Source of the DNA: Chitinophagaceae bacterium
GTDB lineage: Bacteria; Bacteroidota; Bacteroidia; Chitinophagales; Chitinophagaceae
Direction of reading: 5' to 3'
Length of the DNA: 64,000 bases
NCBI GenBank assembly: GCA_016719015.1
Contig: JADKAZ010000015.1
Location: 62,001-126,000, forward strand
Every line of letters begins with the position of its first letter. The stretch's first letter is position 1. Shown one piece after another: positions 35,178 to 45,302 of the stretch. The position numbers and the translations under genes are program-made. Below the pieces are notes generated by a model. That model was not told the DNA's origin and ran no database searches. It worked only from the letters and a program-made list of their open reading frames with translations.

Positions 35178-35187
35178 CTAAAGTACC
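35165..35187. promoter_or_regulatory. Candidate PadR operator
   Basis: Arms GGTACT and AGTACC, 11 bases apart, form an inverted repeat centred on the -33 box of the padR promoter. This is the expected place for an autorepressor site. Assignment to PadR is inference from position. Confidence 0.55.
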
Positions 35188-35361
35188 ATATTTTTAATGG
35201 TAATGGCGATAAAATTGAGGCTTTACCTGCCTGAAATGCAGTCTGGGCTTGAATTTGTTTAAAATAGTAGCTAAATAAAAAAAGTTAGCTTCTTTCCACC
35301 AGTGGTAAAAAAGAAGGATAAAATGCAAATTCAAGCGGTTTTACCGACTTTTATCTAATAA

Positions 35362-36385
35362 ATGAAAAAACAAGTTTTTGTCTATTTTATAGTATTGGTG
35401 ACACTTCTAGCCTCTTGTTCTGATAAATACCAGATTTTCAGAAGCAATTACAAGTTTAAAAGCCCGGAGGGAAAGCCTGATTACAGCAATTTGAACTATT
35501 GGGCGGCTCATCCCTGGAAGTGGGATCCTTCGGATAGTATTCCTGCACCACTCCGGGCAGAGATAAAAGATTCTCTGGCTGATGTTTTCTTTTTTATATC
35601 CTACCACCTATACTCACAAGATTAAAGAACCCAATGCCCGTATTGATGATGATTACATCAATGCAAAAACAGATTACTCTGCTATTTTATACCAGGCAAG
35701 TGTATTTAATCAGCAAAGCAGGGTATTTGCACCAAGATACCGGCAGGCCAATATTAAAATGTTCTTTTCTGCTGATAAAGAAAAAGCTGCTGCTGCTTTC
35801 AACCTTGCTTATGATGATTTAAAAATTGCTTTTGAGTATTATCTGAAAACATGGAATAATGGTCGGCCCATCATTATCGCTGCACACAGCCAGGGAAGCC
35901 TGTTGGCAGAACGGTTATTAAAAGATTATTTTGAAGGCAAACCGTTACAAAACAAACTGGTTGTTGCGTATATCATTGGCTGGCCCGTACCGAAGGATTA
36001 TTTTACTTCCTTGAAAATCTGTACTGATTCGTTGCAAACCGGTTGTATCTGTAGTTGGCGTACGTTGCGCAAAGGGTTTGTTCCTTTTTATTTAAAAAAT
36101 GATAATGGCAACTCCTACGTTACCAATCCGCTTACATGGACCACTGGTAATGATTTTGTTTCCCGTAAACTGAACAAAGGAAGTGTGCTTACAAAATTTA
36201 ATAAAATTTATAAGCAAACAGCAGATGCACAAATCAGTAATGGATTACTCTATACCCGCAAACCGAAATTTCCAGGCAGCTTCTTTTACTTCTCCAGAAA
36301 CTATCATGTTGCCGATATAAATTTGTATTATTTGAATATCAGGGAGAATGTGGCTCAAAGGATTGCAATGTTCCTGAAGAGATAG
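35362..36385 (+). CDS. DUF3089-type alpha/beta-hydrolase lipoprotein, interrupted by one frameshift
   Basis: A lipoprotein signal (FIVLVTLLASC) starts at 35362. The first frame ends at 35625, but the protein continues in another frame from about 35590. Joined, the text reads DSLADVFFLYPTTYTHKIKEPNAR, as in DUF3089 proteins. Removing one T from the run of six T at 35590-35595 restores the frame. Downstream are QASVFNQQSRVFAPRYRQA and the nucleophile elbow AAHSQGSLLA, a typical alpha/beta-hydrolase serine. The restored length is about 340 residues. The indel may be a sequencing error, because many similar ones lie in the next 20 kb. The substrate is unknown. Confidence 0.82.
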
Positions 36386-36496
36386 TATGCTTTTAAATAA
36401 AAAAGATATACATCTCCATCGGCCCCAAAAAAATTTTCCATGTTTATAAGAGGGTATTCGTAACTTTTATCTCACAATTCACCAAAACAAATTATT

Positions 36497-36906
36497 ATGA
36501 AATTAAAATCACTTTTATGCACCGTCTTACTGGCTACTTCATTTTTCTAATCTCCTGCGGGGAAAAGACAAAAAAGAAGGTGATGATAAAGCTTCTACAG
36601 AAACCACTACAAAACCCGCCACCGATAGTGGTGATGGCATGGTTCCAAACATTGACACAGCAGCATTGAAAGACGAAGCTTCTATTCTTGATGCTATGCA
36701 AAAAAGTAACGGATGCAAGAATTGCTGATGAGAAAAAACAAAAAGATGACCCAAACTATTCAGGTCATTATGTTGAACTTACCAAATTATATACCGCTGT
36801 GCTTAAAGCTTCAACGGCTTATTCGCAAACAATCACTGACCCGGCCAAAGCTGTAGAGTTTGGAAAGAAAATTTCTGACATCCAGGATAAGATGTATGCA
36901 AAATAA
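36497..36906 (+). pseudogene. Small exported lipoprotein with several frameshifts
   Basis: A start at 36497 gives MKLKSLLCTVLLATS, and frame changes then allow a lipobox (FLISCGEK), a Thr/Asp/Lys-rich linker (STETTTKPATDSGDG) and a helical C-terminus (ADEKKQKDDPNYSGHYVELT ... DIQDKMYAK). At least three one-base changes are needed: near 36540, at the A-run near 36570, and at the six A of the CAAAAAAG near 36700. Repaired, it would be about 135 residues. No family is recognised. A good terminator follows. Confidence 0.55.
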
Positions 36907-36919
36907 TTACTGAATACAA

Positions 36920-36941
36920 GGGCTCATGAGAGCCCTTTTTT
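36920..36941 (+). terminator. Rho-independent terminator
   Basis: GGGCTC (36920-36925), loop ATGA, GAGCCC (36930-36935) and six T, directly after the small lipoprotein gene. The first TPR-CHAT gene ends 12 bases further on from the other strand. Confidence 0.85.
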
Positions 36942-36952
36942 ATTCTCTGTAT

Positions 36953-39900
36953 TTATTCCACCAAAACAAAAGCTGCCCAATAATAAGCCGCATACTTTTT
37001 CGCATATCAGATTGTGCCTGGTAAAATGATTCGCTTACCGTCTTTCCGCTCAGCCAGTAAGAATATAAACTTGTCATCAGCTCAGCCGTTTCTTTATCCG
37101 GCACCTGCCAAAGACTTACTATCATTTTTTTAACGCCGGCTATTTTAAATCCCCGCTGCAAACCAAAAACTCCTTCGCTACCCTTAATATCACCTAAAGC
37201 TGTTTCACAGGCACTGAGTACTACCAATTGTGTGTTACTCAAATTCAGTTGAGAAATTTCATAGGCGGTTGCAATACCATCTTCCATACCATCCACCGGT
37301 GTTTTACCACTCCATGCATAATTGCCCCCGGCTAAAACCAATCCACTGCGTAATAAAGGGTCTTTAGCGAAAGCGAATACATTGGAGGAAGCGGAACTTG
37401 TTCACTTTGCTTTTTCTTACCCGGCTCTGGTAAAAGAAACCATGGTGGCAATATGCAAAATCGGAGGAGCCTTGCCCGTTAATTTTTTAAAATTCTCTTC
37501 TGATGCGGATGCCTGGGTAAATGATTTTGTTTTGATTTTATTTTGCTCAAAGAGCTGCCCGATTTTTTGTACTTCGTCTGCTGTACCTGGCAAATCAATC
37601 CAAACACCGCCGCCGGCTCCCCTGTTTTTGCCACCGTTGCTGAGGTTGCAGTTATTGCATTATTGATGCGGCTATTCCTTTGTTGCACCAATTGCAGGCT
37701 GTCCATGGTAAAAAGCGCATTACCAAATAATATAATGCTGCCCGGTTTTTCTTTTATAGTTGTTGTTGTCCGGAGTGCAATTTGCCGGGTGCTGGTGTAT
37801 TGCTGCAGCCGGTATTTATCCATTAATATTGTGTTGCTGTCAATTGGCAATGCGTTAAAAGCAATGCTATATAATTTACCGGCGGGTGAATAGGACACTT
37901 TCCTGATCCCTTTTAAAAATGGTTCAAGGGGCTCCCATACCAGTTTGTATAGTTCAATACCCAGCCGCGCTTCTTTACTTTTTATTTCAATTCCCCGGTA
38001 TAAACTTTTAACCAGCCGTGAAGCAGTGCTGCCGGCGCTATCAAACAATAACTGCAATTGTGTTTTCTCACAAAGTTTAATAAACCGTGGCACGGTCTTC
38101 ATCTTTGCGAATTATAAAAGCGGCATAAATCACCGAGTCGGTCCATTTTTTATTGTACAGTTTAAATTTTATAAACTCAATAGCAGCTTCCCATCCTCCA
38201 GGGTTTTTTGAACATCTTGCATTGTAACCCGCACTGCTTCCTGTTGACTGCGAAAATCTGAAGACAGCCTGTTCAGTTCTTTTTCCAGGGCTTCTGCTTC
38301 GTCTTCAATTTTTTCAGGTCTGCTACCCTATTGGTTGCGGGTAACTCATATTGTTTTGCGAGTAAATTTTTATCCGCCATCCATTGATTCAATTTTCTTT
38401 TAACCGCACTGTCCTTACTGTTACTGTACAGACTCCAGAATATTTCTTGTATCGGCAAGAGCAAGAGATTTAAAACCAAGCTCCAGGTTATAGTTGTTTT
38501 CAATAGCGGCATCAGAAGGGTTAGGACAATTGTATAAAAAACTATTATTGCTTTCTATCATCGAACGGTTATAGTCTAGAAATTTTCCTTTCTCTTTTTC
38601 AGAAAGAATAGCGAATGTGCTGGTTATATTTTGCAAAAGAATATGGCTGCTTGCTAAAAAAAGTGGTTCCGCTTTTTTATACTGCCCCATCTGAGAATAT
38701 AATAAACCCAGGTCGTTCTGGCTTTCCGAAGAATTGGGATGATTGCCTCCCAATATTGCTTTTCTTAATGTTACCGCTTCAAGATAGAGTGTTTCTGATT
38801 TTGCATATTGTGACTGGCTTTTTCTGTAAAATCCTGCCAGGTTATTTACGCTGGTGGCATAGGCCGGGCTATTCCCGCCATAAGCTTTTTTCCAGATATC
38901 TTTTGCCAGCACAATAAGCGGTTCGGCTTTTTTATACTGGCCTGTTTCAGTATACAAAGCTGCCAGGTTATTCAGGTTTGTGGCATAATTGGGATGCTCG
39001 TTGCCAAACACTTTTTTATTGATCTCCATGGCCCGGGTAAATGCCGATTCAGCCTGCGAATATTTTTCCATGCTCTGCCATACATTACCGGCATTATTCA
39101 GACTGGTAGCATACTCGGGGTTGTTCTCACCTACTACAATTTTATTGATCTCCATTGCCCGAACAAATAATGGTTCTGCTTTTTCATACTGGCCGATATT
39201 GAAATATAGCAATCCCAAGTTATTCAGACTAATGGCATACCCCGTATGCATTTCTCCTAAAATTTTCTTTTTTATAGCAATAGACTCCAGGTAAAGGGGT
39301 TCAGCCTTATTATACTGACCCATCGATTCATATAAGCTTGCCAGGTTATTCAGGCTGATGGCATATTCCGGATGAATTTCTCCAAAGGCTTTTCGTTTTA
39401 TCTCTTTTGATTGAATAAAAAGTTGTTCCGCTTTTTCAAATTGCCCGGTTGACTCATATAAACCGGCGAGATTGCTGAGAGTAGTTGCATAATCAGAGTG
39501 GTTTTCTCCCAGTATTTTTTTCCGGATATCTCTTGCTTCAATAAAAAGCCGTTCTGCTTTTTCATATCGGCCTGTTGTTTGATAAAACTGCGCCAGGTTA
39601 TTCAACCCGACAGCATAGTACGGACTTGATTCTCCCAGTGATTTTTTAAAAATTTGGTTAGCCCTGGTATAGTTTACTTCTGCTTCAGTATACCGGTCCA
39701 ATGTTGTATATAAATATGCCAGGTTGTTGAGAGCTTCACCATAATCAGCATGATTCTCTCCTAAAACCTCTTTCCGTATTTCAAGTACACGGATCAATAA
39801 CGCCAGTGCCTTATCATATTGTCCTGTCTCAGAGTAAAGCGTTCCGAGATTATTCAGATTACTGGCAAACAAAGCATTGTTTTCACCAACAACTCTTTTC

Positions 39901-40438
39901 AATATATTTCCTGATTCAATATATAGTTGTTCTGCTTTTGTATACTCTGCCATATCAGCATACAATAAAGCAAGGTTATTAAGGCATTTAGAATAGTCGG
40001 CATTATTTTCTCCGAAGATGGTTTTACTGATTGCCTGCGCCTGTATTAAAAGTGCCAATGCCTGCTGATATTTTCCCATATCCCTGTACAGGTTTGCAAG
40101 CCTCGAAAGACTAGCGGCATAACTAATATCTTTTTCGCCTGATATTCTTGCCAGCCCTTCTTTATGTTTCAGAAAATTTTTTTCGGCTTCTGCATAATGA
40201 TATAACATATAATGACAGGTCCCAAGAATCAGGTACAGGTCATTGTAGATAGAATGATTCTCGCCGAGCTCTTTTTTACCGGTGCAATAGCTTTTTCTGC
40301 AATCGGGATTATTTTTTTCATATTCTCCTTTTTCTAATAAGGCCATTGATTTAGTAAGCATATCGAGAGTGGCCTGGGTAAGTTGAGCAGGTGCAGCAAA
40401 AGAAAAAACAACAGGCATAAAGCCAGGATGAATTTCAT
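36953..40438 (-). pseudogene. TPR-CHAT (caspase-like) exported protein, copy A, heavily frameshifted
   Basis: Restored, this is about 1160 residues. It has a signal peptide (MKFILALCLLFFSFAAPAQ after repair of the T-run near 40400), about 13 kinesin-light-chain-type TPRs of 42 residues (intact frame 38421-40400, for example ALNNLAYLYTTLDRYTEAEV), a linker with LSEKEKGKFLDYNRS, and a CHAT peptidase domain. The CHAT part is cut by roughly eight indels between 38.45 and 36.97 kb. The Cys motif VVLSACETALGD is intact, but the His motif reads IAT-MVSF: one C is missing where copies B and C have IATHGFF. The end is placed at the TAA at 36953, reached after restoring one A (MRKKYAAYYWAAFVLVE). Most indels are in homopolymers. 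It is either a decayed gene or sequencing error. Confidence 0.7.
38650..40250 (-). repeat. 126-base tandem repeats encoding TPRs (copy A)
   Basis: About thirteen diverged 126-base units, each coding one 42-residue TPR. The repeated landmarks are NNLAxLYxxxGxYxKAExL and LGExHPxYA. The repetition is visible in DNA (recurring gccaggttattcag and ttctgctttttcata strings). Confidence 0.85.
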
Positions 40439-40530
40439 TGCAGGAGGTTTTGGTTGATTGGCAAATGAATTTACACAATCTTTCCTGCAGCAACAATGAT
40501 TCTTTAGAAAGTTGAAAAGTCTGGCTGATT

Positions 40531-43500
40531 TTACTCCACCAGCACAAACGCCGCCCAGTAAAAAGGAGCATATTTCTTCCGCATATCGGCCTGTGCCTGT
40601 GTAAAGGCATCGTTGATGGTTTTTCCTTTCATCCAATAGCCATAAAAAGTAGTCATGAGTTCGGCGGTTTCTTTATCTGGTACCTGCCACAAGCTTACGA
40701 TCATCTTTTTTACGCCTGCCATTTTAAAAGCTCTTTGCAAACCAAATACACCTTCGCTGCCTTTTACATCACCGAGTGCTGTTTCGCAGGCACTGAGTAC
40801 TACGAGTTCGGTGTTGCTTAAATTCAGTTGCGATATTTCATAGGCTGTAGCAATGCCATCTTCTACTCCTTCAATGGGGGTTTTACCGCTCCACGCATAA
40901 TTTCCTCCGGCTAAGATTAATCCGCTTCTGAGTAAGGGATCGTCGGCTAAGGTGTAAGTATTTTCGTTGCTAAGATTGTTTTCTTTTCTTTTTTTATCGG
41001 GTTCAGGCAAAAAGAAGCCATGTGTAGCGATATGAAGTATTTGTGGTGAGTTGCCGCTGAGTGCTTTCAGGTTTTCTTCAGAAGCGGTGGTTTGAACAAA
41101 TGAATTGGTAGAAATTTTGTTGCTATCAAATAATTGTTGAATAGTTTTTACTTCCTGTGCTGTTCCCGGCAAGTTACTCCAGGTGCCGCCTCTTGTGCCT
41201 CTGTTCTGAGGAGTATAAATATTAGTTGATACATTCTCCGTTTTTGTTTTGCCTTTTACTATTTGTAAACTGTCCAAAGTAAAGCTGGCATCGCCAAATA
41301 AAGTAATGCTCTGTGGTTTACTGTTTTGTTTTTCCTGTTCTCTTAATACAACCTGTCTTGTGCTGGTATATTGTTGGAGTTGGTATTTATCCATAAGTAC
41401 CGTGGTACTATCAACTGGTAAGGCATGAAAGGCGATACTGTATAATTTACCAGCCGGTGAGTAGCTTACTTTTTTTACATTTTTTAAATAGGGTTCTAAT
41501 GGCTGCCAGATTAGTTTATATAGTTCTGTGCCTAATGCCCCGGCAGTATTTTTATTTTTTACTTCAAGGCCACGATAAAACTTGCTTACCATAGCTGTTG
41601 CGGTGGTGCCTGCACTGTCGAATAGTTTTTGGAGTTGTTTTTCTTCGCAGAGGGGGACGAATACCGGAGCTGAATCTTTCGTGGTAAGGATGTAGGCCGC
41701 ATAAAAGATACTGTCTGACCGGTCGTTTTTTATTAATTTAAACCTTACAAATTCAATGGCGGATTCATCTCTGGCTAAATGTTTTACTACATCAGTTGTT
41801 TTTGTTTGAAACGATTGTTGCTGGTTTTCAAATGAAGATGATTTAAGTGATAATTCTTTTTCCAGGCTTTCCGTTTGATCTTCAATCGAAGCAAGGTCTG
41901 ATCTTCTTTGTATCATCGGTAAAGCATACTGCTTCGCCAGAATGGTCTTGTTCAATTGCCACTGTTCAAATATTTTTCTTAGTAAGGTATCTGTGCTTTC
42001 CCGGAGGGAGGAGATCATGTTTTTGTCCCACTTAGGATCATAGAGTTAAACAACAACTGTAAATCATAGTTCCCCGCAATAAATTCTTTATCTGCCAATG
42101 GATAAAAATAAAGAAAGCTATTCATTGTATTGTTCAGGCTCACTTTTTCCGTCAGGTAGTTCCCTTTTTCTTTTTCAGAGAGGTTAGTAAATAAAGTCAT
42201 CATGTTTTTAATTTCAATGCTTTTGGCCCTTCTCAAAAGGGGCAATGCCTTTTCTTCTAATTGCCTTTCCTGGTAAAAATTGGCGAGTTTTTTAAAACAG
42301 AACTGACCGATCGATTATCAGCGCCTACTGTATTTTCATACGAAGCAAGGCTTTGCAATAAATACTTTTCCGCCTCGGTATGTTCTTTCCGGGCCACAAA
42401 GTATTCGCCAAGGGTTTGACAGGCTATAGCGTAAGCAACATAGTTTTTCCATAAGTAGCTTCCCCAAACTGCAGCTGATTTTTCGTAATAGAGCCGGGCT
42501 TTAGAAAATTCAGAAAGATTTTCATATACCTTGGCTAATACTGATAAAGTGAATGCATGCAGGCCCTTTCTCTTGATTTCTCTACCTGTTTAACGGCATC
42601 CAATAAATAGGGCTCCGCTTCTTTGTATTTTTCTTCCTTAACAAGAATTGTTCCCATGGTCCTTAATAAACTTCCATATTTGTCAGATTCTTTTCCAATC
42701 GTTTCATTTGCGATTTTCATTGCCGTACTTAAACTCTCCCGTGCCGCTGAATATTTACTGATGCCCACGTAGAATTCTGCCAGGTTTGTCCAGGTGTCTG
42801 CGGTTTCAGGATGAGCAGGACCTAAAAATTTCTTTTTAAGCTCAAGACTTCGCAAAAAAAATCTTTCCGCTTTTGTATTCTGCCCTATCCGTTGGTAAAT
42901 ATCTGCCAGTTTCTCCAAGGGTTTTGCGTATTCCAGATGATCTTCTCCATAAACATTTTTTACAATGTTCGCTGCTTTCAAATAGGTAAGCTCTCCCATA
43001 TTGAAATTTTCAATAAATACATACTGTTTGCCAAGCTCCAAAAGGGAGTTAATATAGTGCAGGTTGTTTGTTCCAGATACGTTTTCAATAATGGTGACTG
43101 ATTTGATATTATATTGAATTGCTTTGGTGTACATTCCCATCTCTGCGGCCCATAATGCATGCCGGTCATACTCTTTTGCCGTTTCCAGATGGTGGGCTCC
43201 GTATTTTTTCAGAATAGCCTCCAACACAATATTGTTAATTGAATCAGTTTTATCATATTGAGATGCTTCCCTGTAAGAATTGGCTAACCATATCAAGTTT
43301 TTTATACTGTTTTCATGATTACTTCCATATAATGTGTTATCAATTTTTATCACCTGTAAATGCAATGGTTCTGCCAGTGCAAATTTTTCCCAGCTATCAT
43401 AAAAAATGGCAAGATTTTGCAGAGCCCAGGAGTATTGTTTTGAACTATCGCCATAAATTGACCGGTACTCATTTTTTCAAATGGCTATACATCGAATCAG

Positions 43501-45121
43501 CTTTGGCCATCTCTTTATTACTTTTATACAAGTCTGCCAGACTATTTAGCTCGGATAAATAGAATTCATTTTTCTCACCATATTTCTTTTTTCTGATTGA
43601 CAGTTTAATATTGTACCAGCTCTCTGCCTTGTCAACTAAACCCATTTTGTGATAAAGAAATCCCAATGAACCGGCTACGGAAGCATAATCACTGGTAGTA
43701 TCCCCAGAAATCCCCTTTTTAATATCTGCCACCTGTAAATAGTATTTTTCAGCTTCTTTGTACCGCAGGGTATTGTAGCAAAGATTGCCCAAGTCCATCA
43801 GTTTATTTGCGTAATAAATGGATGAAATACCTGCCTTAGCTTTGGCGATGTCAGCCAGTTGCAGAAATGCTGGTTCGGCTTTTTTATAGTCAGCAGCGTC
43901 TAAATAAACTCTTGCCAGATTTGAAAGAGCAGTAATATAATTTTCATCATTCTCACCCAGGGCTGCTTTTCGAATTTGCAGTACTTCTGTATAGAGGGAT
44001 TCGGCCTGGGAATAGTTCTTCATTTTTACATACAAATCTGCCAGGTTGTTCAGGCTAATAGCATAATTGGGGTTATTTTGTTCAACTACTTTTTTCAAAA
44101 GTTTGTACACATTCTGGCATTGTGACTCTGCCAGGGAAAATTGATTCGTATGAAAATATGACCGAGCTAGATTATATGCATTTGTAATATAAACTATCGT
44201 CGCAGTCCCTTTCAGTGATTTGATCAGGCTATCGTTTTCCTGGTAAAGCGAAAGGGCATCGTTGTAACGATTTCCTGTTTCATAAAAATCGGCAAGGTTG
44301 TTTATTACAGAAATCAGTAATTCCGGTTTGGGGGTATGGCCCCTGAATATACTTAGTGCCTGCTTATAATACATTTCGGTTTGGGCAGAATCTCTTATGC
44401 TTTCATAAAGCATGGCAATGCGGTTCATTTCTTTCCCATAATCAACAGATGTAGCACCGTATTTCTTTATACTTATTTCAGCCATAGTTTTTCTTATATG
44501 GATGGCCGCATTTATTTTTCTGTTTCTTTATATGCATTTGCCAGTATACCGAGTCCTTCCAGGTAATCATCGCTTTCCTTTCCATATATTTCTTCCTGCA
44601 ATAAAACCATTTCTTCCAAATGGGGGATGGCCTGTAAATATTGCTTAAAGGAAGTGTGCGCCGTACTAAGGTTATATAAAGCACTTTCTAAAATATCTTT
44701 TCCTTTTTGATATGATGCAATATATTAATAGCCTGATTGTATACTTCAATAGTTCTTGCCGAATCCTTTAACCCGGTATAAATCATGCCCAGCTGGTTCA
44801 GCATGGAAGCATATTCAACAGAATTTTCACCATTATTTTTTTTGAACACCTGCAGCGCCCCGGATGCTTTTGTAAGGGCTTCTTGGTAGTTTTCATTACG
44901 GCGATACGCAATAGACAAATTTTTCAATGCCAGTCCGTAATTATTATGCTCTTGCCCAAATTCATTTTGTGCGGCCGTTAATGCTTTTTCACCGGCCGCT
45001 ATTGATCTTGTGTAGTTTTTTTGCCGGCTATAGTAATTCAGGCTGTCAGTCAACTGCTGCCAGATTTGAGCAGAAAGGTTTAAGGAAAAGATAATAGCAA
45101 TAGGGTTAGAAATCGTTTCAT
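40531..45121 (-). CDS. TPR-CHAT (caspase-like) exported protein, copy B, frameshifted in the TPR part
   Basis: Restored, this is the largest copy, about 1530 residues. It has a signal peptide (MKRFLTLLLLSFSLNLSAQ after adding one T near 45085), a very long TPR solenoid (45.05-42.25 kb) and an intact CHAT domain (40531-42018) with the His motif LHIATHGFFLPEP and the Cys motif LVVLSACETALGD. These are the catalytic dyad of caspase-like CHAT peptidases. Breaks occur near 45085, 44690, 44490, 43475, 42555, 42290 and 42025, mostly in A or T runs; each is repaired by one base. CHAT domains are known as TPR-associated proteases in cell-death and CRISPR-linked systems. Here the signal peptide implies a periplasmic location, so a different role is likely. 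The target is unknown. Confidence 0.78.
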
Positions 45122-45243
45122 AATGGTTGGCGAGTAACTAAAGATAATAAATTACAAATGTTTTAATATACCATGAAATGGGTAGAAAGCCCTGACGTAA
45201 AACCGATCCTACACAACACCCAAGGACGAGAAAAACCCACTCC

Positions 45244-45265
45244 ATTCCTCCCAAAGGGAAGGAAT
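45244..45265. repeat. Small palindrome between CHAT copies B and C
   Basis: ATTCCTCCC and GGGAAGGAAT form an inverted repeat around AAA with one bulged base. It lies in the 181-base space between copy B's start and copy C's stop. It is similar in layout to the other C-rich/G-rich elements in the window. Confidence 0.45.
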
Positions 45266-45302
45266 ATCGATGAGTACTTTTCTGTGGCAAAATAATATTG
45301 TT

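Noticed and set aside
38650..40250. CRISPR-like tandem repeat
   Set aside because: The 126-base periodicity is protein-coding (42-residue TPRs) and diverged; there are no uniform repeats with unique spacers.
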